Part shown: one piece after another, positions 55,664 through 64,000 of the stretch | Layout of the letters: each line of letters begins with the position of its first letter | How positions within the stretch are numbered: position 1 is the first letter of the stretch | Assembly (NCBI RefSeq): GCF_030409225.1 | Contig: NZ_JAUFPK010000001.1 | Span: 1,050,191 to 1,114,190 of the forward strand | Reading direction: 5' to 3' | From: Aquisalimonas lutea | GTDB lineage: Bacteria > Pseudomonadota > Gammaproteobacteria > Nitrococcales > Aquisalimonadaceae | DNA length: 64,000 bases | Made by a program: the position numbers and the translations under genes | The notes under the pieces: generated by a model | What the model saw: only the letters and a program-made list of their open reading frames with translations | Database searches by the model: none | What the model was told of the DNA's origin: nothing

Positions 55664-57934
55664 ATGCTCCAGACGCTTCACAGCATCATCCAGGAGGTGA
55701 ACGCCGCACGCGGGCTGCAGCACGCGCTCAATATCATCGTCAAGCGCGTGGCGGACAGTACCCACGTGGATGTCTGCTCCGTCTACCTGGTGGACCAGGA
55801 CACCCAGGAATTCGTCCTCATGGCCACGCGCGGGCTCAATCCGGATTCGGTGGGGCACGTGCGGCTGCGTTTCGACGAGGGCCTGGTGGGCCTGGTGGGC
55901 GAGCGCAAGGAGCCCCTGAACCTAGAGGACGCCGAGTCCCATCCGCGCTTCCGCTACTTCCCGGAGACCGGCGAGGAGAAGTTCCACTCGTTCCTGGGGG
56001 CGCCGATCATTCATTTCCGCCGCCTGCTGGGCGTGCTGGTGGTGCAGCAGGCGGCGCGGCGGCGCTTCGGCGAGGAGGAGGTGGCGTTCATCGTCACCAT
56101 GGCCGCGCAGCTCTCCGGGGCCATCGCCCACAGCGAGGCCAGCGGCGGCGAGACCTCCGGCGGGCTGCCCACGCCGCTGCCGCTGACGCGGCGCGCCCTC
56201 CAGGGGGTTCCGGGCGCCCCGGGCGTGGCCTTCGGCCGGGCCATGGTCGCCTACTCGCCGGCGGACCTGTTCGCCGTGCCCGACCGGCCGGTGGAGGACG
56301 TGGAGAGCGAGGTCGCCGCGTTCCGGGCCGCGCTGCAGGCGGTGCGCGCCGAGGTGCAGGATCTCGCCGATCGGCTCGCCGACGCCATCCCCTCCGACGA
56401 GCACATGATGTTCGACGTCTACCTCAAGATGCTCGACAGCGAGAGCCTGGTGGACGGCACGGAACAGCGCATCCGCGAGGGCAACTGGGCCTGCGGCGCC
56501 CTGCGCGACAGCATCGCGCAGCACGTCAGCGTCTTCGACGAGATGGAGGACCCGTACCTGCGCGAGCGCGCCAGCGATATCCGCGACGTCGGGCGGCGGA
56601 TCCTCATGCGGCTGCAGATGGACAGCGGCGATACCCGCGACGTCCCCGAGGGCACCATTCTCGTGGGCGAGGAGATCAGCGCCTCGCAGCTCGCGGAAAT
56701 CCCTACCGAGCGCCTGCACGGCGTGGTGACGGCCCGCGGCTCGGGGAACTCGCACGTCGCCATCCTGGCGCGCGCGCTCAATATCCCCGCGGTCATGGGG
56801 GTGGCGGAGCTGCCCGTGGGGCGTCTGGAAAACCGCGATCTCATCGCCGACGGCTACAGCGGTCGGGTCCATATCGACCCGGACAAGCAGGTACGCAAGG
56901 AGTACCACCGGCTGGTGCGGGAGGACGCCGAGCTCTCCCAGGAGCTGCAGGTGCTCCGGGACGAGCCCGCGCAGACCCCGTGCGGTTTCCGCATGGGGCT
57001 GTACGCCAATACCGGGCTCATGGCGGATATTACCTCGTCGCTCGCCAGCGGCTGCGACGGCATCGGCCTGCACCGCACGGAATTCCCGTTCATGGTGCGC
57101 GAGCGCTTCCCCGGGGAGGACGAGCAGACGGTGGTCTACCGCCAGGTGCTGGAGCCGTTCGCGCCCCGGCCGGTGGTCCTGCGCACGCTGGACGTGGGCG
57201 GCGACAAGCCGCTGCCGTATTTCCCGGTGCGCGAGGAGAACCCCTTCCTGGGCTGGCGCGGCATCCGCCTCACGCTGGATCATCCCGAGATCTTCCTCAC
57301 GCAGCTGCGGGCGATGCTGCGGGCCAACGCCGACTGCGGCAACCTGCGCATCCTGCTGCCCATGGTCAGCCGCGTCCAGGAGGTGGACGAGGCGCGCGTG
57401 CTGCTCGATCGGGCGCGGGCGGAGCTGGAGGAGGAGGGCGTCGAGATCAGCATGCCGTCCATCGGCGTCATGGTGGAGGTGCCGTCAGCGGTCTACCAGG
57501 CGGACAGCATCGCCCGGCGCGTCGACTTTCTCTCCATCGGCAGCAACGACCTTACCCAGTACCTGCTTGCGGTGGACCGCAACAATGCCCGCGTGGCCGG
57601 CCTCTACGACGAGCTGCACCCGGCGGTTCTGCAGGCCGTGCGCCAGGTGGTGGAGGCGGGCGTGCGCAACGACTGCCACGTGAGCGTCTGTGGGGCCATG
57701 GCCGGCGATCCGGCCTCGGCCATCCTTCTGCTCGGGCTGGGGGTGGAAGGGCTGAGCATGAGCGTATCCAGCCTGCTGCGGGTGAAGTGGGTGATCCGCA
57801 GCTTTACCCGCCAGCAGGCAGCGGCCCTGCTGGAAGAGGCCCTGACCCTGGAGAACCCCGCCGACGTACGCCGGCGCCTGAACCGCGCCCTGGAGGAGGC
57901 CGGGCTCGGCGGCCTCGTGCGCGCCGGCAAGTAG
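55664..57934 (+). CDS. ptsP: PtsP, nitrogen-PTS phosphoenolpyruvate-protein phosphotransferase (EI-Ntr)
   Basis: A 756-residue enzyme: N-terminal GAF domain (about 1-165, VDVCSVYLVDQDTQEFVLMAT), EI N-domain, the phospho-His swivelling domain with ARGSGNSHVAILARALNIP (about 361-379), and the PEP-binding barrel (about 430-720) with GLHRTEFPFM, RTLDVGGDKPLPYF and SVCGAMAGDP. It starts the PTS-Ntr relay to NPr and EIIA-Ntr. The GAF domain senses glutamine or 2-oxoglutarate in other species. Confidence 0.95.
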   Translation: MLQTLHSIIQEVNAARGLQHALNIIVKRVADSTHVDVCSVYLVDQDTQEFVLMATRGLNPDSVGHVRLRFDEGLVGLVGERKEPLNLEDAESHPRFRYFPETGEEKFHSFLGAPIIHFRRLLGVLVVQQAARRRFGEEEVAFIVTMAAQLSGAIAHSEASGGETSGGLPTPLPLTRRALQGVPGAPGVAFGRAMVAYSPADLFAVPDRPVEDVESEVAAFRAALQAVRAEVQDLADRLADAIPSDEHMMFDVYLKMLDSESLVDGTEQRIREGNWACGALRDSIAQHVSVFDEMEDPYLRERASDIRDVGRRILMRLQMDSGDTRDVPEGTILVGEEISASQLAEIPTERLHGVVTARGSGNSHVAILARALNIPAVMGVAELPVGRLENRDLIADGYSGRVHIDPDKQVRKEYHRLVREDAELSQELQVLRDEPAQTPCGFRMGLYANTGLMADITSSLASGCDGIGLHRTEFPFMVRERFPGEDEQTVVYRQVLEPFAPRPVVLRTLDVGGDKPLPYFPVREENPFLGWRGIRLTLDHPEIFLTQLRAMLRANADCGNLRILLPMVSRVQEVDEARVLLDRARAELEEEGVEISMPSIGVMVEVPSAVYQADSIARRVDFLSIGSNDLTQYLLAVDRNNARVAGLYDELHPAVLQAVRQVVEAGVRNDCHVSVCGAMAGDPASAILLLGLGVEGLSMSVSSLLRVKWVIRSFTRQQAAALLEEALTLENPADVRRRLNRALEEAGLGGLVRAGK

Positions 57935-57946
57935 CCTTCCTGTCAA

Positions 57947-57968
57947 TTGACAATCAGTCGCATTTGCA
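57947..57968. promoter_or_regulatory. Fur box overlapping the bfd promoter
   Basis: TTGACAATCAGTCGCATTTG, continuing to CA at 57968, matches the Fur-type TGATAAT...CATTTGCA pattern. It also contains a perfect -35 hexamer TTGACA (57947-57952); a weak -10 CACACT lies 18 bases downstream. Iron-loaded Fur would thus block bfd transcription, as for bfd genes elsewhere. Confidence 0.65.
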
Positions 57969-58001
57969 TTCACACTGCAACCGTCCAATCGGGAGGTTGC
58001 C

Positions 58002-58241
58002 ATGTACGTCTGCCTTTGCCATGCGGTTACTGATCACGACATCCGCCGGGCGGTTGTCCAGGGTGGTGCACGGACCATGCGGGATCTGCGCCATCAGCTC
58101 GGGCTGTGCGCCTGCTGCGGCCGCTGTGGTCCCGAGGCGCGCGAGGTGCTGAACCGGGCGCGCGCCACCCTCAAGGCAACCCCCGTGCACATCGAGCTGC
58201 CGCCGCTCGCGGATGAGGCCGTCGCACGCCAGTCCGCCTGA
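58002..58241 (+). CDS. bfd: Bacterioferritin-associated ferredoxin Bfd
   Basis: A 79-residue [2Fe-2S] protein that reduces bacterioferritin to release iron. Likely cluster ligands are Cys4 and Cys6 (CLC) and Cys39 and Cys42 (CGRC); two further Cys at 36 and 38 are extra. MYVCLCHAVTDHDIRRAV is typical. The tail after residue 55 is Pro/Ala-rich. ATG follows GGGAGG. bfr lies 122 bp downstream. Confidence 0.9.
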   Translation: MYVCLCHAVTDHDIRRAVVQGGARTMRDLRHQLGLCACCGRCGPEAREVLNRARATLKATPVHIELPPLADEAVARQSA

Positions 58242-58325
58242 GCCGTCGCTCCGATCACCGTCCCGTCGTCCCGGCACCCGGCTCCCCTTGTGCCGTCGTC
58301 CTGTATTAGACTGTGCATATCGGCA

Positions 58326-58335
58326 ATACCGGTAT
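58326..58335. promoter_or_regulatory. Palindrome in the bfr 5' region
   Basis: ATACCGGTAT is a perfect 10-bp palindrome 28 bp before the bfr ATG. A TATTAG/TAGACT -10-like stretch is close upstream (58302-58312). It may be an operator for an iron- or redox-responsive regulator. Confidence 0.3.
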
Positions 58336-58363
58336 CAGCGACCAACCAGACGGGAGCCGCCTC

Positions 58364-58828
58364 ATGAAGGGTGACGCCAAGATGATCGGGCACCTCAACA
58401 AGGTGCTCTACAACGAACTCACCGCGATCAACCAGTACTTCCTCCATTACCGCATGCTGAACGACTGGGGTCTGGAGAAGCTCGGCAGCAGTGAGTACAA
58501 GGCGTCCATCGACGAGATGCGGCACGCCGACAAGCTCATCGACCGGATCCTGTTCCTGGAAGGCATGCCGAACCTGCAGGATCTCGGCAAGCTGCTCATC
58601 GGCGAGGACGTCCGCGAGATCCTGGAATGCGACCTGCGCCTCGAGGAGCAGGGCTGTGCCGACATGCGCGAGGCCATCGCCTACGCCGAGTCGGTGGAGG
58701 ACTACGCCAGCCGCGATCTTCTGGAAGAGATGCTTGCCCACGAGGAAGAGCACGTGGACTTCCTGGAAACCCAGATCGGCCTGTTCGACCGCCTCGGGCG
58801 GGAGAACTACGAGCAGTCCCAGGCCTGA
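58364..58828 (+). CDS. bfr: Bacterioferritin
   Basis: A 154-residue four-helix haem-ferritin. Ferroxidase residues are present: Glu18 ([13 protein letters not shown]), Glu and His in [10 protein letters not shown], the Glu in DLRLEEQ, and Glu/His in [11 protein letters not shown]. The haem-binding Met is in DEMRHAD. It oxidises Fe2+ and stores it as mineral; Bfd encoded upstream mobilises it. ATG 58364 follows CGGGAG. Confidence 0.95.
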   Translation: MKGDAKMIGHLNKVLYNELTAINQYFLHYRMLNDWGLEKLGSSEYKASIDEMRHADKLIDRILFLEGMPNLQDLGKLLIGEDVREILECDLRLEEQGCADMREAIAYAESVEDYASRDLLEEMLAHEEEHVDFLETQIGLFDRLGRENYEQSQA

Positions 58829-58831
58829 ATG

Positions 58832-58859
58832 CCGGGCCGGCCCCCCGGGGCCGGCCCGG
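58832..58859. terminator. Bidirectional hairpin between bfr and the Deg protease gene
   Basis: CCGGGCCGGCCCC and GGGGCCGGCCCGG are perfect 13-bp arms with a 2-base centre, located between the convergent bfr and Deg-protease genes. No U-tract is present. Confidence 0.6.
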
Positions 58860-58867
58860 GTGCCTCC

Positions 58868-60253
58868 CTACTTCACCACGATGAACAGGGCCCGGTCGCC
58901 CCGGTAGACGTGGAGCAGGAGCTCACTCTGCCCCTGGATCGCCTGCCGGAACTCGTCCATCGACGTCACCGGCCGCCGGTTCACCGACGTGATCACGTCC
59001 CCTTCCTGGAGATAGCGGGCCGCGCTGGAACCTGGTTCCACCGACGTCACCCGAACACCGTCCACCTTGCCGTGCAGTGAGGAGCTCTCGTCGAGATCCG
59101 CGAATGTGGCACCCGCCAGCGGTCCGCTGGTCGTGCCCGCGCCGGATCGCATGGCGGTCTCATCCCGTGCCTGGAGCTCGGCGGTGACCGTCTGCTCCTC
59201 GCCGTTGCGCAGGATGCGGAGACGGACCTCGTCGCCCGGTTGCATGAGACCGATGGCCTTGGCCAGGGCGTTGGGGCCTTCGATGGTCTCGTCATTGACC
59301 GCCGTGATCACGTCGCCCTGCTGCAGCCCGGCCTCTTCCGCAGCGGACCCCGGGCTGATCTGGGCGACCAGTGCGCCCTGGTCGGCATCGACGTCCATGG
59401 CGTTCGCCAGCTCCCCGGTTAGGTCCTGGACCCGGACGCCGAGCACGCCGCGCCGGATCTCGCCGTGCTCGATGAGCTGCTCCATGACGGTCTGGGCCAT
59501 GTTGATCGGCACGGCGAAGCCGATGCCGATATTGCCGCCGCTGCGCGACAGGATGGCCGTGTTGATGCCCACGACGTCGCCGTTCAGGTCCACCAGTGCG
59601 CCACCGGAGTTGCCGGGATTGATGGAGGCATCGGTCTGGATGAAGTCCTGGATGCGTGCCTGGGATGCGCGCCCGGACAGGCTGCGGCCGAGCCCGCTGA
59701 CGATGCCGCTGGTGACGGTGTGGTCCAGTCCGAACGGGTTGCCCAGCGCCAGCACGTAATCGCCGGTGCGGAGCGTGTCGGAGTCACCCAGCGTTGCTTC
59801 CTCCAGGTTGTTGGCATCGATGCGGATGACCGCGATGTCGGTTTCCGGATCCGAGCCGATCACTTCGGCCTCGAACTCGCGGTTGTCCTGCAGGCCCACC
59901 GTGATCTGGTCGGCGTTGGCGATGACGTGGTGATTGGTGAGGATGTAGCCCTCGTCGGCGTCCACGATGACGCCGGATCCCAGGGACTGCACTTCACGCT
60001 GCCGCCGCTCGCGGGGGAGCTCATCGAAGAACTCCCGGAAGAACGGGTGCCGCATCAGCGGATGCTGCTCGGCTTCCACGGTTCCCCGGGTGGCGATGTT
60101 GACCACCGCCGGCGACACCTCCTCGACCAGCGGGGCGAGGGTCGGCTGCCCGTTGCCGCTGCTGCCCGCCGACGGCAGCGCGGCATGTACGGGCGAGGCC
60201 GCCAGTGCCGCAATCAGGGCCACGCTGGCCAGAACGCGTTGCACGTGTTTCAT
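58868..60253 (-). CDS. Periplasmic Do-family serine protease (DegP/DegQ/MucD)
   Basis: A 461-residue HtrA protease-chaperone. Signal peptide to about residue 24 (SPVHAA); trypsin-like domain with His in TNHHVI, Asp in ETDIAVIRI and Ser in NPGNSGGAL; PDZ1 (about 255-345) and PDZ2 (about 370-455). It degrades misfolded envelope proteins. The short Q-linker and length fit DegQ/MucD better than E. coli DegP. ATG 60253 follows GAGGAG. It diverges from the secreted-protein gene at 60507. Confidence 0.92.
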   Translation of the reverse strand: MKHVQRVLASVALIAALAASPVHAALPSAGSSGNGQPTLAPLVEEVSPAVVNIATRGTVEAEQHPLMRHPFFREFFDELPRERRQREVQSLGSGVIVDADEGYILTNHHVIANADQITVGLQDNREFEAEVIGSDPETDIAVIRIDANNLEEATLGDSDTLRTGDYVLALGNPFGLDHTVTSGIVSGLGRSLSGRASQARIQDFIQTDASINPGNSGGALVDLNGDVVGINTAILSRSGGNIGIGFAVPINMAQTVMEQLIEHGEIRRGVLGVRVQDLTGELANAMDVDADQGALVAQISPGSAAEEAGLQQGDVITAVNDETIEGPNALAKAIGLMQPGDEVRLRILRNGEEQTVTAELQARDETAMRSGAGTTSGPLAGATFADLDESSSLHGKVDGVRVTSVEPGSSAARYLQEGDVITSVNRRPVTSMDEFRQAIQGQSELLLHVYRGDRALFIVVK

Positions 60254-60358
60254 GGGATCGCTCTCCTCTTCGGTTGCCATTGATCTCCGCGATGGAGTCA
60301 CTCATGTCTCCATCGACAGGCGATCCGCGCGGACTGTTCCGGTATGGGGCATGGTCGC

Positions 60359-60385
60359 TTGACCGGTTCAGGCCGGTAATATAAA
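60359..60385 (+). promoter_or_regulatory. Candidate sigma-70 promoter of the secreted-protein gene
   Basis: TTGACC (60359-60364) and TATAAA (60380-60385) with a 15-base spacer, about 120 bp before the ATG at 60507. The spacer is a little short but both hexamers are good. Confidence 0.5.
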
Positions 60386-60506
60386 CAGGACCGTGCGTTG
60401 CCCGGGCAGCGCCGGAACGTCATCGACAGGGCACGAGCCCCGTTAACAGAACCCGCTGGGGGCTTGTGAGGCAGAGCCGGCATTCGGCACAAGGGAGTAG
60501 AGAACA

Positions 60507-61001
60507 ATGAAGAAATCGATACAGTCAGGAACGGGAGCGGCACTCGTCGCGGCGGCACTGCTGGCCGGGGCATCTGCGGCCATGGCCCAGGAGCCGAACT
60601 GGCAGGCGGTGCCGACGTATACCACGACCAATCTGCAGTCCGGATTCACGCCGGACCCGTGGACGCTGAAGATCGATGCCGGGGGGAACAACTCGGTATC
60701 CGGCTCCCTGGGGCCGAACTGCACCGGCTACATCCACGCCGCGGCGCCGGATGTCGATCTCAACTACAGGCCGGGGGAGTACTCCCTCTATATCCGTGCG
60801 CGCAGCTCGGCGGATACCACGCTCGTGGTCTACGGGCCCGACCGGCGCTGGTACTGCAACGACGATCGGGAGGGGCTGGATCCGGTGGTGACCTTCAACA
60901 ACCCCCAGGGCGGCAACTACAACATCTGGGTGGGCGTGCACGGCTCGAACAGCCTGGAGCCGGCGACTCTGGAGATCACCGAGATGAATCCGGGGCAGTA
61001 A
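60507..61001 (+). CDS. Small secreted beta-rich protein of unknown function
   Basis: A 164-residue exported protein with a signal peptide (about 1-28, ending AAMAQ). The mature part is a single beta-sandwich-like domain with two Cys (in GPNCTGYIH and RRWYCNDD) likely forming a disulfide. WYCNDDREGLDP and YNIWVGVHG recall the pre-peptidase C-terminal (PPC-like) fold seen as a stand-alone domain in other proteobacteria. No catalytic residues are evident. Confidence 0.7.
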   Translation: MKKSIQSGTGAALVAAALLAGASAAMAQEPNWQAVPTYTTTNLQSGFTPDPWTLKIDAGGNNSVSGSLGPNCTGYIHAAAPDVDLNYRPGEYSLYIRARSSADTTLVVYGPDRRWYCNDDREGLDPVVTFNNPQGGNYNIWVGVHGSNSLEPATLEITEMNPGQ

Positions 61002-61017
61002 TCGGGTAGTGCGTCTG

Positions 61018-61039
61018 CGGGCCGGGTGCGCCCGGCCCG
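61018..61039. terminator. Hairpin between convergent genes
   Basis: CGGGCCGGG-TGCG-CCCGGCCCG is a perfect 9-bp stem. It lies exactly between the end of the secreted-protein gene and the end of hemJ, so it can serve both strands. Confidence 0.6.
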
Positions 61040-61465
61040 TCAAAAGGGTTTGACCACCGCCAGCACGACGATGGCGACCAGCAGGAGCACCGGTACCTCG
61101 TTGAATACGCGGTACCACCGGTGGCTCCGCTGGTTGCGGTCGTCGCGGAACTGCCGGACCAGCCGCCCGCACCACAGGTGGTAGCCCACCAGTACCAGGA
61201 CCAGCACCAGCTTGGCGTGCATCCAGCCCTGCTGAAGCCACGCCGGGTTGAGCACCAGCAGGGCAATGCCCAGGCCGATGGCCGCCACGGCGCTCGGGGT
61301 CATGATGCCCCGGTAGAGCTTGCGCTCCATGACCTTGAAGCGTTCGCGGCCCGGAGTGTCGTCCGCCATGGCGTGATAGACGAACAGCCGCGGCAGGTAG
61401 AAGATGGCGGCGAACCAGGTGACCACGGCAACCAGGTGAAAGGCCTTGAGCCAGGGATACGCCAT
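61040..61465 (-). CDS. hemJ: Protoporphyrinogen IX oxidase HemJ (UPF0093)
   Basis: A 141-residue membrane protein with four hydrophobic segments. FHLVAVVTWFAAIFYLPRLFVYHA (about 9-32) with conserved His, Trp and Arg, and the MHAKLVLVLVLVGYH stretch (about 83-97) are HemJ marks. It oxidises protoporphyrinogen IX in haem synthesis. ATG 61465 gives the family N-terminus MAYPWLKAFH. It ends 8 bp before... no gene overlap occurs; tlpA lies just upstream on the same strand. Confidence 0.85.
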   Translation of the reverse strand: MAYPWLKAFHLVAVVTWFAAIFYLPRLFVYHAMADDTPGRERFKVMERKLYRGIMTPSAVAAIGLGIALLVLNPAWLQQGWMHAKLVLVLVLVGYHLWCGRLVRQFRDDRNQRSHRWYRVFNEVPVLLLVAIVVLAVVKPF

Positions 61466-61472
61466 GAGCGGC

Positions 61473-62012
61473 TCAGCCTCGCGCCGAATCCGCCAGGGCG
61501 ACCGGTTCGCCGGGAACCATGCGCTCCAGCCGATCCCGCAGCCGCTCCATGTCCAGCATCCCCAGGCGCCGCTGCCGGATCTCGCCGTCGGGGCCCAGGA
61601 CAAAGGTGGTGGGTGTTACGCGGATGTCGCCGAACGCCCGCGCGATGCTGCCTCCCCGGTCCAGGACGACGCGGTACGGGAGGTTGCGCTCCTCGGCCAT
61701 GGCCCGCACCTGCTCGGGCGGGTCGTACGCCATGGCGACGGCGATGATCTCGAAGCCGCGGGGATGGAACGTCTCGTACAGCTCCTTCAGATGGGGGATC
61801 TCCTCCACGCAGGTCGTACAGGTCGTGGCCCAGAAGGTGACGATGGTGGGCTGGCCGCGGAGATCCGCCAGGGTAAAGCGCTCGCCGTCCAGGGTCTCCA
61901 GCCGGACCTCGGGAGCGCGCTCGCCCTGCCAGGGTGCGACCCAGGCGAGGCCTGCGGCGATTACGACGACGACGGCAGCGAGGCCGCTCCAGAAGTCCTT
62001 GCGCTTGATCAT
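61473..62012 (-). CDS. TlpA/ResA-like thioredoxin-fold protein
   Basis: A 179-residue membrane-anchored thiol-disulfide protein: an N-terminal anchor (about 9-28), then a thioredoxin domain with redox motif CTTC in [14 protein letters not shown] and the cis-Pro in [10 protein letters not shown]. It is expected to face the periplasm and reduce or exchange disulfides, for example in cytochrome c maturation. It ends 7 bp before the hemJ start on the same strand, so the two are probably an operon. ATG 62012 was chosen; upstream extension would lack a membrane-anchor position. Confidence 0.85.
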   Translation of the reverse strand: MIKRKDFWSGLAAVVVVIAAGLAWVAPWQGERAPEVRLETLDGERFTLADLRGQPTIVTFWATTCTTCVEEIPHLKELYETFHPRGFEIIAVAMAYDPPEQVRAMAEERNLPYRVVLDRGGSIARAFGDIRVTPTTFVLGPDGEIRQRRLGMLDMERLRDRLERMVPGEPVALADSARG

Positions 62013-62151
62013 CGGGTTCTCTGCATCAGGGTCTCGACCCGGCGGATTGTACAGCCGCGACCATCTGCCCCGCCACAGACGGTACACATGCTGCAGACCC
62101 CGACGGCGACCGGTGGGTTCCCCTGATCTGGCTCACGGTCCGGAGGCGGCG

Positions 62152-62157
62152 TACAAT
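62152..62157 (+). promoter_or_regulatory. -10 element of a candidate argC promoter
   Basis: TACAAT lies 55 bp before the argC start, with a poor -35 (TGGCTC) 17 bases upstream. The surrounding 199-bp gap separates argC from the divergent tlpA-like gene and shows nothing else definite. Confidence 0.4.
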
Positions 62158-62211
62158 GACAGGCCCCCAGGGCGGGGCTTGATGCACGGCGGAGCGCTCC
62201 GAGGTGAGTTG

Positions 62212-63243
62212 ATGATCAGCGTTGGCATTGTAGGTGGTACCGGCTACACGGGGTTCGAGCTGCTGCGGCTGCTGGCGGGGCACCCGGAGGTCCGCCTGCG
62301 TGCGATCACCTCCCGTGCGGAATCCGGCGCACCCGTGGACTCGGTCTTCCCGGGGCTGCGCGGCCACGTCGATCTCCGCTTCTCCGAGCCGGACCCGGGC
62401 GAGCTGGCCGGCTGCGACCTGGTGTTCTTCGCCACGCCCAACGGCACCGCCATGGGCATGGTGCCGGAGCTCCTGGCCGCGGGCACCCGCGTGATCGATC
62501 TTGCCGCGGATTTCCGCTTGCACGACGCGGCCGCCTGGGAGCATTGGTACGGCATGCCGCACGCCTGTCCGGAGCTCCTCGAGGAAGCCGTCTACGGGCT
62601 GCCGGAGATGCACCGGGAGACCATCCGGCAGGCACGGCTGGTCGCCAACCCGGGCTGTTACCCGACGGCGGTGGCCCTGGGCTGGCTGCCGCTCATCGAG
62701 GCCGGGCTGGTGGACGTCGATACCCTTATCGCCGACTGCAAGTCCGGCGTGTCCGGAGCCGGGCGCAAGGCCCAGGTGCCGATGCTGTTCGGCGAGGCCA
62801 ACGAGAACTTCCGGGCCTACGGCGCGGCCGGTCATCGCCACCTGGCCGAGATCCGGCAGACCCTGGAGGATCTCAGCGGCGGGGCGGTCGGCCTGACCTT
62901 CCTGCCGCACCTCGTTCCCATGACGCGGGGCATGCAGGCGAGCCTCTATGCGCCGCTGCGTTCCGGGGCGCCCGACCTGCAGGCGCTGTATGAGCGCCGG
63001 TATGCCGGGGAGCCGTTCGTGGACGTGCTCCCGGCGGGCAGCCACCCCGAGACCCGCACGGTACGCGGGACCAATCTCTGCCGGATTGCGGTGCACCCGC
63101 CCCAGGACGGACGCACGGCCATCGTGCTGTCGGTCATCGACAACCTGACCAAGGGTGCTGCGAGCCAGGCCGTACAGAACATGAACCTGATGTGCGGCCT
63201 GCCGGAGACGGCAGGCCTGGAAGCCGTTCCGGTCCTGCCCTGA
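62212..63243 (+). CDS. argC: N-acetyl-gamma-glutamyl-phosphate reductase ArgC
   Basis: A 343-residue NADPH enzyme of arginine biosynthesis. The nucleotide-binding [18 protein letters not shown] is at residues 4-21, catalytic Cys149 is in [10 protein letters not shown], and [14 protein letters not shown] is typical of the type 1 family. ATG 62212 is the second of two adjacent starts (TTG-ATG) and follows GAGGTGAG. erpA lies downstream, an arrangement common in gammaproteobacteria. Confidence 0.95.
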   Translation: MISVGIVGGTGYTGFELLRLLAGHPEVRLRAITSRAESGAPVDSVFPGLRGHVDLRFSEPDPGELAGCDLVFFATPNGTAMGMVPELLAAGTRVIDLAADFRLHDAAAWEHWYGMPHACPELLEEAVYGLPEMHRETIRQARLVANPGCYPTAVALGWLPLIEAGLVDVDTLIADCKSGVSGAGRKAQVPMLFGEANENFRAYGAAGHRHLAEIRQTLEDLSGGAVGLTFLPHLVPMTRGMQASLYAPLRSGAPDLQALYERRYAGEPFVDVLPAGSHPETRTVRGTNLCRIAVHPPQDGRTAIVLSVIDNLTKGAASQAVQNMNLMCGLPETAGLEAVPVLP

Positions 63244-63400
63244 AGGGGCTGCGGGCACGCTTCGGGCCCGCGCCCAAGTTGACGGTCCCGCGCGCCGGGA
63301 GGAGAATGGATACAGAGCGGTCTGAATTGCGGGCGCGCGGGTATTGCCCGGGCTCGACCGTTGCGAAGGACCAGAATTGACCCATCCGGAGGCCCGATCC

Positions 63401-63754
63401 ATGGCGGAAGCAGCTGTTGAGCAGGATGCGCCGCTGGTCTTCACCGACAGCGCGGCGAACAAGGTGCGAGAGCTCCTCGACGAGGAGAACAACGAGGCGC
63501 TGAAGCTGCGTGTCTACGTCGCCGGAGGGGGGTGCTCGGGGTTCCAGTACGGCTTCACCTTCGATGAGAACGTGGAAGACGGCGACGCATCCATGGAGAA
63601 AAACGGCGTCACCCTCTTGGTCGACCCCATGAGCGCGCAGTACCTGATGGGCGCCGAGATCGACTACGTGGAAGGCATTGAAGGCGCCCAGTTCGTGATC
63701 CGCAACCCCAACGCGACCACCACCTGCGGCTGCGGCTCCTCGTTCGCCGTCTGA
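63401..63754 (+). CDS. erpA: Iron-sulfur cluster insertion protein ErpA
   Basis: A 117-residue A-type carrier that delivers Fe-S clusters to apoproteins. The three conserved Cys are Cys45 ([15 protein letters not shown]) and Cys109 and Cys111 (TCGCGSSF). [19 protein letters not shown] is typical of ErpA rather than IscA. ATG 63401 follows CGGAGG. The 157-bp gap to argC contains no clear gene. Confidence 0.95.
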   Translation: MAEAAVEQDAPLVFTDSAANKVRELLDEENNEALKLRVYVAGGGCSGFQYGFTFDENVEDGDASMEKNGVTLLVDPMSAQYLMGAEIDYVEGIEGAQFVIRNPNATTTCGCGSSFAV

Positions 63755-63775
63755 GCCCGGCGCGCAACCACCCTC

Positions 63776-64000
63776 TCAGGAATAGACCGCACCCAGGGTG
63801 ACCGGCCGCCGGGCACCGGTCACCGCGGGCACGTTGCCGGCGCGCCCGGACAGGCGTGCCCAGGCCAGCCAGGCGAAGCCCGCCGCTTCCACCCATTGCG
63901 CATCCATGCCGGCCGTGTCGGTCGCGGCGACGGGGATGCCGGGTAGGGCGGTGCGCAGCCGGGCCATGAGGTCGTCGTTCCTTGCGCCGCCGCCGCACAC
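63776..64000 (-). CDS. anmK: Anhydro-N-acetylmuramic acid kinase AnmK, C-terminal part
   Basis: The last 74 residues of a protein that enters from beyond the right edge. CGGGARNDDLMARLR, then TDTAGMDAQWVEAAGFAWLAW are near-invariant in AnmK, which phosphorylates anhMurNAc during cell-wall recycling. The gene converges on erpA, the usual order. Its substrate pathway connects with the slt product elsewhere in this window. Confidence 0.88.
   Translation of the reverse strand: MCGGGARNDDLMARLRTALPGIPVAATDTAGMDAQWVEAAGFAWLAWARLSGRAGNVPAVTGARRPVTLGAVYS

Overview
This is a high-GC (roughly two-thirds G+C) stretch of a gammaproteobacterial chromosome. The conserved blocks ygfB-pepP-ubiH-ubiI, rppH-ptsP, bfd-bfr and erpA/anmK, the split glycine decarboxylase (gcvPA+gcvPB) and the acidic proteins suggest a halophilic or halotolerant relative of the Ectothiorhodospiraceae. 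That placement is an inference from gene content and is not proven. I see no prophage, transposase or CRISPR array.

Layout. (1) 1-4.6 kb holds housekeeping genes: a ZapB-like fragment, ygfB, pepP and the two flavin hydroxylases ubiH and ubiI. (2) 4.6-15.1 kb is a catabolic-looking cluster. It has a sigma-54 activator whose sensor is a PEP-hydrolase-type TIM barrel, a divergent degenerate copy of that barrel, then an operon with a UPF0261 (Tm-1-like) protein, a full PEP-hydrolase-family TIM barrel, a complete Liv-type ABC importer (H, M, binding protein, G, F) and a GAPDH. A near-consensus sigma-54 promoter sits just before the operon. The UPF0261 and TIM-barrel genes, overlapping by 4 bp, correspond to the two halves of the plant protein Tm-1. 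The substrate is unknown. (3) 15.2-21.65 kb resembles a Fap-type functional-amyloid locus: a VpsR-type sigma-54 activator, a sigma-54 promoter with an upstream dyad, a 454-residue Gly/Asn/Asp-rich exported protein, a small exported subunit, a C39 peptidase, another exported protein and an outer-membrane beta-barrel. This is the strongest candidate for a poorly described system.

(4) 21.7-25.8 kb encodes a Fur-controlled ferric-iron ABC importer whose three genes lie in mixed orientations. (5) 25.9-30.6 kb holds putA (short form without a DNA-binding domain) and putP for proline use. (6) 31.2-36.7 kb is the glycine cleavage operon gcvT-H-PA-PB, followed by a PfkB-family sugar/nucleoside kinase and a REP pair. 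(7) 36.8-40.0 kb has an acyl-CoA dehydrogenase and an AlaA-type aminotransferase. (8) 40.25-45.8 kb is a second Liv-type importer with a gamma-glutamylcyclotransferase-like gene directly abutting it.

(9) 45.9-64 kb is mostly ordinary: slt, a DUF1289 gene, two related small outer-membrane barrels, an M14 carboxypeptidase-like protein, metR, tRNA-Gly(GCC), a phosphoribosyltransferase, lrgAB, a HAD phosphatase, rppH, ptsP, bfd, bfr, a Deg-family protease, a small secreted protein, hemJ, a TlpA-like thioredoxin, argC, erpA and the end of anmK. An orphan intrinsic terminator at 52.4 kb points to a possible small RNA next to metR.

The first half of the window concerns uptake and oxidation of small organic solutes (proline, glycine, amino acids and an unknown Liv-type substrate), with two sigma-54 circuits set beside their target promoters.
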